The notes: a model not told the origin generated them from the sequence alone. A DNA stretch of 64,000 nucleotides from Gari tellinella (GCA_922989275.2 OV277858.1:104332794-104396793), one strand, 5' to 3'. Shown: positions 1 to 11,533, numbered from the stretch's first letter. Translations and numbers: made by a program.

Positions 1-205
1 CATAATTAGTGTGTGTGTATGGGGTCCAAGGCTGTCTTGACCTTTATGAGTTGCCTATACCAGCAAGTGTCTATATACCAGTTAAGGTATGGAAACCTAT
101 GATGTTGTGTCGACCTTGAGTGCCTCATATATTTTGTTAACAAGGAATCATCCCCTTTGCTTTGCTGTACCGGATACCATCCATATTAACACGTCATTTC
201 CTACA

Positions 206-963
206 AAGCATCAACAGTATTACGTCTGTGTCCCTGCATATAACAATCAGACGATCAAACCCGCTTGCAACAGCATCCTTAGCATGGAATATCATTCTAT
301 TGTCAGCTTCTTTATTATCGACCGACAACTTATCAGCATGGAAACTATATGACGCCTACGAACGTTCCATCTGCTACAACAAGCAACCCTTGTGGTAATA
401 ATGTGTCATTCAGATGATAGAAACTCGGCAATGTACATGTATTTCTACTTCTCGTCGAGCACAAGGTATGGCTCTCTGACATGCGGTAGTGGGTCTAGGT
501 AGTGGGTCTTCTGGACCTGTGATATTTTCCAGTGGCAGCTTTGATAGAGCTGCTCCCAAGGTATCAAATGTGACATCAATGCGAGTAGGTGTGCCTGTGA
601 AATGGGAATATACCGACTGAACAAATTCTTGAGCATACTCTCCGAATGTCTGACATCCTTGAGATCTTTCTCGAGCTTTAATAAGGTCAGGTCTTATCTG
701 TTTCGATACTTGTTGCTTGTCTGATCTCGTGTCTCTATAAATACTTGCTAATGTCTTTGACTTTGTTTTTTGGGTGGAGCAAATAGTCGGTGTTGCACTA
801 CTTGAATCAATAATTTGTAAAGTCCTAAACCAATGAGAGGGTTCTGCAATCACATCGCGTCCAACAAATTATGGCTAATGTCTTTTGTTTCAGCATCCTT
901 TAACGCTGTCTCAACAAATTGGTCGACAGCTTTGGATGCGTCTTTCGATTTTTCACTTGTCGA
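206..963 (-). pseudogene. Remnant of a mollusc multicopy hypothetical gene (HEEADTR/DTDV-motif family)
   Basis: Three minus-strand pieces read like one protein family that I know as abundant, functionally unassigned predicted proteins in bivalves. Piece one (about 963-853) reads STSEKSKDASKAVDQFV and ends in a stop. Piece two (about 755-560, another frame) carries GEYAQEFVQSVYSHF and RIDVTFDTL. Piece three (337-206) carries KEADNRMIFHAKDA and RDTDVILLML, matching the family's HEEADTR...DTDVVV signature. The frame changes near 850 and the spacer between pieces two and three is too short, so the gene is broken. Function is unknown; the acidic DTDV motif hints at a nuclease-like fold, but that is inference. 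Confidence 0.5.
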
Positions 964-2340
964 AATACAAAATACATCTAACAAACCGCCCAGTGCAGCA
1001 AGGGCTTAGAATTACCTTTGCTAAAAGATCTTGGTATACAGAAAGAGTTGGTTTCCTTTGTACAACAATCAAACTTGAGCTGGTTTCCCGTAATGAAGTT
1101 AATATTTTTGTTAATTGACCCTGTGAGATCTGAACATACACAATCAACGCATTATATTTCGTGTTCTGTTAATTCGTATTAGATGGTTTTCATAAGGAAA
1201 GAGAAAAGGCTGCATGGACCACATCGAATGCATTTCATAGAAAATATTTTACATTTACAATTTATTGTTTATTTACTATTAGTTAAAATGTAGAAACAGT
1301 AAAGTCTTGAAAACACTGCGATTGCTATGTATGACAAGCCATTAGATAAGTTGTATTTAATGCAATTATTGTGTTGGACTGGACGTGTTTGCCTGATAGT
1401 GGAAAAAACCTTACTTCGCAATTCCTACAAGCCAAGCAGCTTTGTTTAAACACACGAAATTATTTGCATACTAAATAGCTTGTGTTTTGTGGCATTACGC
1501 AAAATAATATAAGTGTCCAGTAGAGTGTGAATGAAGGAAATATATTGCTGATACATTAGACTAGGCTGCTTTTTATTGGATATAGATATACATATAGTTG
1601 CGAAGATTAAGCGTATGCGCTCAAGAAAACTGATTACAGTGACAGATGCCTGTATTTTCGATGTTGCCGCTTTTGTTCAGATTAATAAATTTGTGAATAT
1701 GACAATGAATATATATACACATCATAAGCAATAATACAACAACAAACATGTATGAGAAAATTTAAGAAACGAAATTAATCATTAGTGCAAAAGGTAACGG
1801 TCATCTTAAAGCAAACACGTTTCTTTTTCAAACATTGGTCATTATGCATTAAAGTAAGCTTCAAATCAATTAAAAAAATTCTTGATTACCTTGCCAATGC
1901 TTAAAAACATATATTTCAACACCAAAAGTATAAAATTTGGTCATACATGTCAAATGTTAGAAGAGAAATGGTATATGAGAACCGAAAATGGCGGCCATCT
2001 TGAAAAGTGGCGGCCATTTTGAATGTTTACGGTGCAAAAGGGCTTTTTGTTGAAAGAAAGGCCATATCAGTATATTATGTAAACCTACTTTGATGATTGT
2101 ATATTAAGTTTATTATTTTTTCTCTAGTGTGCCCAGCTATTATAGCAGAAATGAACAGAATACGTGATTTACTGGCTTATTTTAAGAGTTATCGCCCTTG
2201 TTTGTGACTTATAATTTTTTTTCTGTCACGAAAATTCTATTTCTAGATTTTTCGACCAATTATACATTCAATAAATTAAAGTTTTTTAGGTTATCTATGA
2301 GTGATTGCAAATAGCATAACAATTAATTATCATAATTCCT
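964..2340. other. Gene-free AT-rich stretch
   Basis: I see no coding exon, RNA gene or clear repeat boundary here. Two short copies of a GGCGGCCAT-type motif lie near 1990-2020. Composition is strongly AT-rich with many poly-T runs. Confidence 0.5.
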
Positions 2341-2365
2341 ATTAAAAAGGAGATATGGAACAGAA

Positions 2366-2800
2366 AAAACAGAGTTATTGCCCCTGGAATAGAGCATTGA
2401 CTGTAATTTTTACTTTTATTTGCATATTGAATCGTTGCTTTATGTCAAAGGTGTAAAGAAACATACAAAAGTTTGATGTTATAAGAAAACAGTCAAAAAA
2501 TAACGAAAACAAATTCCCATAAAAAATAAAATAGAAAGAGAAAAATCAGAGTTATTGCCCCTGGAAAAGGGCATTGGCTGTAATATTTACTTCCATTTGC
2601 ATTTAGAATTGTTACTTTATGTCAAAGGTGTAAAGAAACATAAAAATAATTTGATGTTATAAGAACACAGACAAAAATAACGAAAGAATAACTATAAAAA
2701 ATATAAAAAAGAATGAGGAAAATCAGAGTTATTGCCCCTGGAAAAGGACATTGACAGTAATATTTTACTTTTTTGATAATATTTAGCAAGTACAGACATT
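2366..2800. repeat. Tandem repeat, about 179-bp unit, 2.5 copies
   Basis: Each unit opens with GAGTTATTGCCCCTGG and continues with a TTATGTCAAAGGTGTAAAG block. Units start near 2371, 2550 and 2727. The third is truncated after about 75 bp. Divergence between units is moderate. Confidence 0.8.
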
Positions 2801-3221
2801 TGTGAACTAATTGTAACCAATAATAGTTCATTTGATATATTTGAAATGTAAATAAAGTTAGGTTTATATTATGGTATGCAAAAATCTGCACCCAATGACC
2901 TTTGACCTATTTCTGACCTTAATACGCGCCTAAGAACTTTACATCCCCCCTAGAATTGTTCGTATACATATGCTGAATATAAATCAAGTGGATGTTGCCC
3001 GTCTACACGAAATGCCATGAGACCCATTTTCCAGAGCCTTATTTTCGATCCGTAGGCAGACTAAGCCCTGTATTTTTTTCTGTATCATGAATGAAGAAAC
3101 ATTGATTCGAGTAGATCTACCACACAGTTTGGAATCTAATAAGATGGGCTTGTAATCACATTTTAATGCCATTCTACCCTCAGTTTATGATTTTTCATGA
3201 AAACATGATACATAATATACC

Positions 3222-3607
3222 TGAGCGCTCCCTCTCTTCAACGACACCCGACGGGAGACAAAAACTATCTGCGTTGTTCGGAGGGAGTCGTTACAGAGAG
3301 GGAAGTTGGCTTACATTTGCAAACTGCTTGAATCCAGATCAGACGCCGCGTAACGCGGCGTCTGATCTGGATCCAAGCTGTTAAAATTGTCACTCGTCAT
3401 TAATTTCTTTCTGTCAAAATGAATATTTAATTAGATATGTAACTTTGAGAAACACAGCAGACGCGCGCGACAGTTTTAAGCAGACGATAACTTGCAAAAG
3501 TGAAAGTGTTAGGCATATTATTGTCTTGTTTGGGGAACAACGGTAAGGGTCGTTGTAAGGAGGGAGTCGTTGTTATGAGCGCCGTTGTACATAGAGAGGG
3601 AGCGCTA
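3222..3607. mobile_element. Composite TIR element with nested palindrome
   Basis: The ends are inverted: GAGCGCTCCCTCTCT at the left and AGAGAGGGAGCGCT at the right. The interior repeats GGAGGGAGTCGTT on both sides and holds a family A palindrome at 3321-3382. A diverged relative of the left half occurs near 40340-40460. There is no coding capacity, so it is a non-autonomous DNA element. Confidence 0.6.
3321..3382. repeat. Family A palindrome (GACGCCGCG core)
   Basis: A nearly perfect hairpin whose halves read about AAACTG-TTGGATCC-GATCAGACGCCGCG and back. Family A is the commonest palindrome in the window. Confidence 0.85.
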
Positions 3608-3659
3608 TGTAGGCCTACATGTTCATTTTTATTTACCGAGTGCCTTTCCCCGCCTCGAA

Positions 3660-4237
3660 CTTAAAGTGATGGACCCTCCTCCATTGTTCTCGATAGGTGT
3701 AAGGATGCAGCATATGCTATACCAGTCTCAGTTTGCCTAGTGCATGAGGCCCAGACAAACTCATGAATACTCAACTAACTCAACCTTGTGGTTAATCAAT
3801 GGTTATTTCTATCCATACTATCAAATATAACAGTCGGGCTTCACATGAGACACTTCAATGATTCACAGTACTACAGGTATGCACAAAAATCATGATTTTT
3901 GCATGGGAACTGCCTGACTAGGCGTTAACACCGCAGGTAGGTCAGGAAATGTCTTATAACACACATACCGAGCGCTTTGAACAGCACGGGTATCCCATGT
4001 GTGGTGTTCTACACGGTGTAATAAGATCTTGAACAAAGTCATGGGAAATGCCCCCCCCCCCCCCCAGTCAGGCTTAGGTCTACATGGCAAACCTTGCCGG
4101 ACTATGCAGTAAGCACAGAGCACCAGTGTTAACTCATTATCCCCTGAAACTTAAAGTGGACAATTCCAGTTTGCAATAAAGGCTGGTCTATATTAGACTA
4201 TTTAGGTTTGGGTTTTTTATAATATTTTACAAAATAA
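3660..4237. other. Gene-free stretch with a C-tract
   Basis: No gene recognised. A homopolymer C run lies at about 4051-4065. A partly similar segment lies near 47150-47300 (shared GGGCTTCACATGAGAC- and TGCCTAG-like words). Confidence 0.4.
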
Positions 4238-4304
4238 CAAACAGTGAAGACCTTGATCAGAGGGCTCCTGCAGGAGCCCTCTGATCTGGGACTTCACTGT
4301 TTGC
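4238..4304. repeat. Family E palindrome (CAGAGGGCTCC core)
   Basis: An inverted repeat with ends CAAACAGTG and core CAGAGGGCTCCTGCAGGAGCC. The same core recurs at 14818, 25429, 30749 and 61428. Confidence 0.85.
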
Positions 4305-4626
4305 ATAGGACAAGTGTACTCTTCACAGGTACACTTTTGGTAAAAGACGCATATATGCGTCATATATGTGTTAAGCCATTGAAAAACAGAATACGTACAT
4401 GTAAAGGCAATATTTTTGTCAACCAGCAGCACGTAGTAGATAGTAGATATGTGTATGTATTCCGTGCCAGCAGCAATACTATTATTGCCATAGAACTCAT
4501 TGCACGATGGGAAGAGAGTTTGGAAAGACAAACGGAGAAAGAAGGACACCACAATGACCCTATCTAGCTATTGGGACAGAGACACCTGAGCAAACAGTGT
4601 ATAGACCCTGATCAGACCAGGCGCCA

Positions 4627-4775
4627 AGGTTATAAAGTTTTTGAGTTGAGTCTGAGTTCGTTCTTAAGCATTTGATAGTTCAGATTCTATTTCTATTTTC
4701 ATAGGCTCAAATCTGACCAATCAAATGCTTGAGAACAAAGTCAGACTCAACTCAAAAGCTTTATAACATTGGACC
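4627..4775. repeat. Family G inverted repeat (TTGAGTTGAGTCTGA ends)
   Basis: The outer arms, about AAGGTTATAAAG-TTTTTGAGTTGAGTCTGA, return inverted at the right end. A relative lies at 25102-25231. Confidence 0.65.
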
Positions 4776-5113
4776 AAGGCCGTTCCCAGTGGCTTAAAAG
4801 TCCAGACAGCAATAGGCATGATGCTGACCATTGTCTCAATTCTGATGACAATGGGATGACGCGCCTGAAAAAGGTTATGTGAGACTTAAATCTTAGCAGC
4901 AACAACAACAATGACAACAAACATCCCATTGTAAGTTGGAATTAGATGCCGACCATCTTGGGAAATTTCTGCACAACACGGAATTTGGGGAAACATGCAA
5001 TCCAGACTGAACGACATCAAATTTATTTTTCTAATTCAGTCGTCTGCAAAGACTCAGAGATGATTTATATTGGTTTTTTTTCTGAGAAAATATTCTCCGG
5101 GTGTCAAACAGTT

Positions 5114-5160
5114 TGGATCCAGATGAGACGCCAAATAACATAGATCCGAACTGTTTGCTT
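5114..5160. repeat. Degenerate family A palindrome
   Basis: The left arm TTTGGATCCAGATGAGACGCC is intact; the right arm has lost its core and keeps only GATCCGAACTGTTTG. Confidence 0.6.
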
Positions 5161-5644
5161 GTCTTCACACTTTACCCGTATAGCTATATAGCGGTTTTTT
5201 CCCAATCCAAGATATGGCGTTCTTTGTAAATCTCAATATCATTATAGTTTGTTCGCCCATCTACAGCATTACTTCCATTACTACGCTAAAATTTAAATAT
5301 CTTTTTAAAAGATATCATTGTTTCACAATCTACCCACGATTCATGGTAAACGCCGAAAAAAATCAGTTAATTTCTTATATTTACATTATATTTGCTGTAA
5401 TTTCTAATATTAAATGAACATTTTATTAGTATGCATGTATTTTAATCCATATTCGAGGTTGTTAACACGAATAATGTGTACTCTGTAAGGAACAGCTATA
5501 ACGGCGTTACTGAAGCAACGCAACAAAATGATTCGCTGAGAGCAGATCCATAAGCCCCGCCTTCTCTGCGAAATACATCCACTAGTCTCGCCCTCTCGAG
5601 AAATAGCGTCTATACTAATTAAACGTCATTTTTAAGTAGACATT

Positions 5645-5712
5645 GGCAAACAGTGTAAACCCTGACGAGACGCCGCGTTATGCGACAACTCATCAGGATA
5701 TGCACTGTTTGC
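5645..5712. repeat. Family A-like palindrome
   Basis: Arms GCAAACAGTGTA and its return GCACTGTTTGC enclose GACGAGACGCCGCG; the right half is degenerate. Confidence 0.65.
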
Positions 5713-5901
5713 TATATCATATGAACATCATTTTTCTGTATGGACAAACAATGTGCACAGTGTCTTTAGATCACTCTGGTATATCTCCAATGAAATCTTC
5801 CCGTATACAGGGAAACGTTCATTGCAATATCCAGACCTAAATGGGTTCAAGTTGTCTTTGAACAACCGTAAGCACCATATACCAGTTTTGTTTGACAAAC
5901 A

Positions 5902-6156
5902 CAGGGCTGCCATTTATCCGGATTTTTTCTAAATCTTCGGATTTTTTTCTAGTACATGGTAGCTTAAAGCAGGCTGAAAGTAAAGCAGAATGCGCCTGAC
6001 GGCGCATTCTGCTTTACTTCCAGTCTGCTTTAAGTAATCACGTGTCAACAAAACTAGAAACAGGCGATGGGGTGAAGGTACGATTCGTAAAATCGCACTT
6101 GAAAAATGCAAATTTGGAAATCTTAGGATTTTTCATGTCAACTTATGGCAGCCCTG
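5902..6156. mobile_element. CAGGGCTGCC-ended DNA element carrying a family B core
   Basis: The terminal inverted repeat CAGGGCTGCCAT is flanked by a perfect 6-bp direct repeat, CAAACA (5896-5901 and 6157-6162), the footprint expected of a transposon insertion. The interior is a family B palindrome (5961-6034; arm AGCAGGCTGAAAGTAAAGC). No coding capacity. Confidence 0.8.
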
Positions 6157-6215
6157 CAAACATATTGTCTGCAGTAATTTTCTAAGAATTTTTTTATCTG
6201 AAATTCACGTTTACT

Positions 6216-6300
6216 ATACAGTGGGGAAAACGTTATTCTTTCCCGTTTAATTACAGACGAAACGCATTGCAATGACAACTTTCTGACAGTTTTGAATGTA
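6216..6300. repeat. Left-end fragment of a family F element
   Basis: Begins ACAGTGGGGAAAACGTTATT and runs on into CCCGTTTAATTAC, matching the left ends at 8636, 48044, 50206 and 54563. The right half is degenerate. Confidence 0.55.
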
Positions 6301-6589
6301 TTTTTTAATCTGAACGACTAAAAGTTTTAATCTTGATCATACGCCGGGTTACAACTGGTTGCAATGGAAATAATAGAGTTAGTGTAAACGAGCTTCAATT
6401 GAAATAAAAAACAACAAACGTATTCCGCACTGCATATCACCAGAAATGCCGAATAGTTTGGATCCGGATATAATGTCAAATTTCTTCTAATAACACAATC
6501 ACCCATGAGACTTGAAACGGTAAATTCCAACTTCCAATTCAGAAGTCATGCCCATTTTTGACTATTTAGGACCGATGACTGAATGTTTA

Positions 6590-7015
6590 GCTCACCTGAG
6601 CTAGCTCAGGGTGAGATTTTGCAATCCTTGAATGTCCGGCGTCCGTCGTTAGTCGTCAACAAGTTTAGTGTTTGCACTCTAGAGGCCACAATATTTATTC
6701 AGTCTTTTGAAACTTGCTCAGATTGTTTACTACCATAAGAGTTCGGAAGAGTTCGATTATGGTTGAAATCGGACCAATAGATCAAGAGTTATCTACCTTT
6801 GAATTGCTGAAAATGCCATATTTAACAGTGTTTACACTCTAGGGGCCACACTTTTTATCCAATCTATCTAAAGCTTAACCAGATTGTATATAGCTATAAG
6901 AGTTTGGATGAGTTTGATTATGGTTGAAATCAGACCAACAGATCAAGAGTTATCTACCTTTGAATTGCTGAAAATACCATATTTAACAGTGTTTACACTC
7001 TAGTACAATATTTAC
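6590..7015. repeat. Tandem repeat of about 166 bp with a GCTCACCTGAGC lead-in
   Basis: Two and a half units of the block TGTTTACACTCTA...GATCAAGAGTTATCTACC. The lead-in, AGCTCACCTGAGCTAGCTC and then CCGGCGTCCGTCG, is a motif I associate with a common dispersed bivalve repeat (from memory). Confidence 0.7.
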
Positions 7016-7044
7016 TTTGTATACATAATTAATGAAAAGCAATG

Positions 7045-7118
7045 CAGATCCTGATCAGAGGTCTCATTTAGGCGCCCTCCCATTTAGCAGCCCTCTCGTC
7101 TGGGTATACACTGTTTGC
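7045..7118. repeat. Family E palindrome, degenerate
   Basis: The left arm AGATCCTGATCAGAGG and right arm TATACACTGTTTGC are recognisable; the core is rearranged. Confidence 0.55.
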
Positions 7119-7250
7119 ATAGGACAAATTCTCGGGTATTTGTAGCGTTTGAAAATGACGAGTATATATAAACTCATCGCTACGACTGAAAAGGCTAAAA
7201 GTTTTCAAAAAGTACCCAATTACATGCTATATATGTATAATATACATGTA

Positions 7251-7438
7251 CAGGGCTGCCATTTCTCCGGATTTTTATCCTAGCATACAAATGGTAGCTT
7301 AAAGCAGGCTGAAAGTAAAATAGAATGCGTCTTAAGGCGCATTCTGCTTTACTTTCAACCTGTTTAAACTGATCGCGATTGAAAATTTGAAAATTTGGAA
7401 AGATTAGGATTTTTCCTGATCAACTTATGGCAGCCCTG
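7251..7438. mobile_element. Second CAGGGCTGCC-ended element with family B core
   Basis: Same TIRs as 5902-6156, here bounded by a perfect 6-bp direct repeat CATGTA (7245-7250 and 7439-7444). A family B palindrome lies at about 7292-7365. Confidence 0.8.
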
Positions 7439-7634
7439 CATGTATATAATTATATATTATGACTGAATAACATCAGTGAATCATAAATAATTACAGATTT
7501 GTTTCAAACTATATTTTAAGATACATGTACACCCGTGCACAGGTACTTGACACATATATCTAGATATATTATTTTTTACTAAGACTTCTAAATATAGATA
7601 TGTATCTATAATAGAAGAGTCTAGGTTTGTTTTT

Positions 7635-7661
7635 TTTGGGGGGGGGGGGGGGGGGGGGGGC
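7635..7661. repeat. Poly-G tract within a local inverted repeat
   Basis: A run of more than 20 G. It sits between copies of a GTACCTGTGCACGGGTG-like sequence (about 7528-7550 and 7689-7710) in inverted orientation. True length is uncertain because homopolymers are assembly-prone. Confidence 0.7.
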
Positions 7662-8230
7662 GGGTTAATAGATCTAGATGTGTGTGTCAAGTACCTGTGC
7701 ACCCGTGCACATTACGTGAAACCATAGGTGGTTGTAACTCAAACAGCCAACCAATATAATTATGACACCGTATTGCGTTTTCTATTTATATACATGTTTC
7801 AACTAGTGGACAGATCTATTTTTAGACATGAACAAGAAAACACCTCCTTGTTTATATCTTCCAAGTATAGGATTGACAGGCTTATTGTAATACATAGAAG
7901 TCGAAGAAACACACAGGCAACCATTATTGTTCAGTCACTGAAGTCTGAGACTTGAATATATTTGGTGAGTGCCTTTTTTCTTCTTAAGAGTATAAACACC
8001 TATATTACCTGATGCCAATTCATTTCATTATGTACATGTATTAATATTTTCTGTTTTACAGTGTATATTGTAGACTACACTGGTCATGACCGGGTATAGG
8101 CCTACTTGTACATACCCGGAAGAGCTAGGTCGGGATGGCGATCAATATTTTGAATCGTTCTGATCTGTTCACTGAACAGGTTCATTTAGATCTACCTAAT
8201 TTAAGGAAAGTGTCTGCTGATAAGGGTAAT

Positions 8231-8297
8231 TGGTAAACAATGTAGACCCTGATGAGACGCCGCGTAACGCGGCGTCTCGTCAGGGTCTGCACTGTTT
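8231..8297. repeat. Family A-like palindrome
   Basis: Near-perfect hairpin, GATGAGACGCCGCG/CGCGGCGTCTCGTC, with the AGACCCTG arm variant. Confidence 0.8.
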
Positions 8298-8367
8298 CAG
8301 TTTGCCGTTTCATATGAAATGTTCAGCTGTATAAACAATTCAGCCAATCTGTGTATTTAGACCACCC

Positions 8368-8566
8368 TTAACCCTTTCACTGCCAATTTTTGGTGAGATT
8401 TTTACCCCTTCACCGTTTCATTGACGTCTGCTTCAATTTTGTTGTCTGCAATGTCGTTTCAAAGGCAGCATGACTGAAGAAATTTCAAAACGGGTGGCAA
8501 ACAGTTTGGATCCTGATCAGACGCCGCGTTACGCGTCGTCTGATCCAGCATCCAAACTGTTTGCAA
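8368..8566. mobile_element. TTAA-CCCTTT element with family A core
   Basis: The left end reads TTAACCCTTTCACTGCCA, the same as at 48378. The family A palindrome with the GGATCC arm is at about 8497-8566. The right terminus is not clear. Confidence 0.6.
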
Positions 8567-8635
8567 ACGCGCTTAAATGCTTAGACTTTTTAAATAAGAT
8601 GTTCGATACCAATAGAAAACGTTATCGCAGCTACT

Positions 8636-8883
8636 ACAGTGGAGAATATGTTATTCTTTCCCGTTTAAACGCAAACGTACGCAAACGCAAAGCACTAAAA
8701 CGTAGAAAAGAACAACTTTTGGACAATTCTGATAATTCATGTTTATATTGGTGGCAAACAGTTTGGAGCCTGATCAGACGCCGGGTTACCCGGCGTCTGA
8801 TCTGGCTTCAAACTGTTTGCACTACAAATAATAGTTTTAGCGTAAACGCGTTTATTGGGAAAGAATAACGTTTTCTCCACTGT
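8636..8883. mobile_element. Family F element (CAGTGGAGAA ends, TA-flanked)
   Basis: TIRs ACAGTGGAGAA...GTTATTC, then CCCGTTTAAACGCAAACG, returning as GGGAAAGAATAACG and TTCTCCACTGT. The flanks are TA, as in Tc1/mariner-type elements. The core is the GCCGGGTTACCCGGC variant of family A. Confidence 0.8.
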
Positions 8884-9032
8884 ATGTACATATATCTATA
8901 ATGGAATCTTCCAGCAAGCACAATCGAAGAGTCCTTTGCAATATCCAGGCGTACATACATGTACAATATATTATGACGTCATTTGCTAAAAAATGTCGTC
9001 TGCTGTCATTGTTAAAGAAATATCAATTTAGA

Positions 9033-9105
9033 ATGTCAAACAGTTTGGATTCTGATCAGACGCTGAATTAGTCTGCGTCTGATCTAGATACAGAAGGTTT
9101 GGCAC
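9033..9105. repeat. Family A palindrome, diverged
   Basis: Left arm CAAACAGTTTGGATTCTGAT; the centre (GACGCTGAATTAGTCTGCGTC) and right arm are degenerate. Confidence 0.65.
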
Positions 9106-9655
9106 GTTGTCTAGTCTTTACGTTTCTTTAATTTGATAAAACGTACTCACATTTTAATTGAATATTTTTGCAAACGACAATTTGAAATCAGATGATATTA
9201 CAACATGGTGAGGAGTAAAAACACCTTTTATTTTCGATTCATTTTCTTCCTACATGTAATAGGGTATATCCCTAAAAGTTTTGTTAACTACTTGCGAAGA
9301 TTTGCAAATACTTTAAATAGATCCATCTCAGACGCCGATTAATTTGACTCCTGATCAGGATCCAACATATTTTACTTCTTCGATCAGAAAGCATAAAATC
9401 AAAAGTCTTATCTTAGGGTAGTTCCAAGCAGGCATTATAAACTACATAATAAAAATAATTATATGAAAATATTAAGGTCCGGTGTTCTACATGTAGCAAG
9501 GGTATTTCCCCGTTTTCCCCGGTTGGTTATTTTTAGACTGACGTAATCTGCACATGGTCGTGTCGTATTATCGTCTGCTTTGAAATTGTCGTCTGCAAAA
9601 TTAGTCAAATTCATATTTATGCATTTTAGAATTGAAGAAATCAAAAGACGCTTGT

Positions 9656-9728
9656 CCAACAGTTTGGATCCAGATCAGACGCCGCGTAATGCGTAATGCG
9701 GCGTCTGATCTGGACCCAAACTGTTTGG
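9656..9728. repeat. Family A palindrome
   Basis: Strong hairpin with GACGCCGCGTAATGCG repeated at the centre, which gives a slightly longer loop than usual. Confidence 0.85.
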
Positions 9729-10193
9729 AATAAGCAGTCATGCAAGTCGCGGTCAGCAGTTAAAATTTTATTTATGGGTTATTGTTCTCGGTATTTCATT
9801 TCTCTATGTTTAATCATTTCTACGCCATATGACCGTTTTATGATATACTTTATTCAGTACAAAAGCCAGCGGCTTATCAGTACACATTCGTTTTATACAA
9901 GTACATGTAGTTATGTCAATGGTGGAACAGTCAAATATTAATGATACTATACGATGAAAACCAGTCGCAAAGTGTAAACTTTTAAACATGTAAGCTTTTA
10001 ATCCCAGAGGGAAATGAAATGTAATTAGTTAACTCACATGCATGCGGTTTACAATCCCATGTGTGTTATTTAAGTACCTCCCTTTGCTACTCAATGTGAA
10101 ATGAAATTATTTTCGAACACGCGATATAAACTGCTAGCAAACCAAGAATAAAATGTGGCTATTATATATACGACGTGTTTGCCATGCATCAAC

Positions 10194-11040
10194 GTTGTTG
10201 GCCATAAATAAGTTCCCACCCTGAAATCTGTCATAAGTTTTTGGATGTATTTGAGCTGTTTAAGGTAAACAGGAACCTGACGATTAACTTAAAGTCACTA
10301 AAGGTAAATATCTACCAAAAGCTGAATTAATTTCTGATCAGACTGAGAGGGGACATTTTGTTACGTATGATTTGATTCTGTTGCTAAGCAACTTAAAACA
10401 CTAGTGAAAAACCATGACTAGTGTTCTTAATAGCGTTGCCATGGCAACGTGAACATCACATGGTATCAAGACATGCTATCATTTTAAAGAGAAATCATTG
10501 ATGATTATTAAATATATAGAATTGTACAGCTAAATCAAGTCTGAATAAAATGACAGATGTTTAATAATGAAACTTACGTTGTTGAAAACACACCATCTCC
10601 ATAGCTTTCTATGTTAATCATATAGAAAGCTATGGAGATGGTGTTTTCAACAACTTAAGTTTCATTATTTCACATCTGTCATTTAACTAAGGGTTGATTT
10701 AGCTGAACAATTCCAAATGTTTGATAATCATTAAAGATTTCTTTTTAAAATGATAGCATGTTCTGATGCCATGTGATGTTCACGTTGCCATGGCAACACT
10801 ATTAAGAACACTTGTCATGGATTTTCACCAGTGTTCCAAAGTTGCTTAGCAACAGAATCAAATCGTGAGTGAATAAAATTAAATCTCTCAGTCTGATCAG
10901 AAATTAATTCAGCTTTCGGTAGATATTTACCTTTAGTGACTTTATGAGATTTGTCAAGTTCCTGTTTACCTTTAAACAGCTTAAATACATAAAAAAATTT
11001 GACAGATTTCCAGGGTGGGAACTTATTTATGGCCAGCAAC
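10194..11040. mobile_element. 847-bp foldback palindrome
   Basis: Two arms of about 420 bp run from GTTGTTGGCCATAAATAAG to its inverse CTTATTTATGGCCAGCAAC and meet at a 7-nt spacer near 10617. The innermost arm (ATAGCTTTCTAT / ATAGAAAGCTAT) is perfect and the outer arms carry scattered changes. There is no protein similarity that I recognise. It is a foldback transposon or an arm-to-arm gene-conversion product; transcripts across it would form very long double-stranded RNA. Confidence 0.8.
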
Positions 11041-11094
11041 TGTACATGTAATAAACTAAAAGCATTAGTGACGTGGAACAAAGTAGATCAATCA

Positions 11095-11330
11095 TGTTTT
11101 GAGCGGCCACCGCTTAGGAGACCCATTGGTTGATCAAACTACAGTGATATGAAGCTGCCAGATACAGGGCCAGACAATAGAGGGAGCCAGTGGTTACCCT
11201 CAGCATCGTTCAAATCCCACATCAGGCAGCCCCACCCCACTAGATCCCCGATATGCGCCCCCAAGAATATGACGTCCATCACAAGACCGCCTTAGCAGAG
11301 TTAACATGATGTGAACAAAACAACACAAAC
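11095..11330. other. GC-richer block of unknown nature
   Basis: This stretch is clearly richer in GC than its surroundings (GCCAGTGGTTACCCTCAGC, GGCAGCCCCACCCCAC). A GTTCAAATCCC word resembles a Pol III B box, so an old SINE is possible, but I cannot show its ends. Confidence 0.3.
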
Positions 11331-11477
11331 ATATAAGCAGTGATACTATGAATAGTACACCATTTCCTTGCAGACACTGGAGAAACAGACCAGAAGGCCC
11401 ATAAAGGGACTCTCTGATCTGTGTATGCAGTGTCTGTCATTTTGCATTTCGGTGTATCTATGAAGAGTATACGTGTT

Positions 11478-11533
11478 TATGCAAACAGTGCAGACCCAGA
11501 ACAGAGGTCTCAAATGAGCCCTCTGGGTAAGGC
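11478..11533. repeat. Family E palindrome, diverged
   Basis: Reads GCAAACAGTGCAGACCCAGA, then GAGGTCTCAAATGAGCCCTC; the right arm is decayed. Confidence 0.45.

Noticed and set aside
8241..8285. CTGATGAGACGCC followed by a stem, suggestive of a hammerhead ribozyme core
   Set aside because: After the stem there is no CGAAA strand or matching stem III. The sequence is simply a family A palindrome variant with GATGAG in place of GATCAG.
8470..8868. A 132-codon open frame and many similar ones running through the palindromes
   Set aside because: They are translations of MITE sequence (repeated [14 protein letters not shown] peptides) that recur wherever family A or F elements lie.
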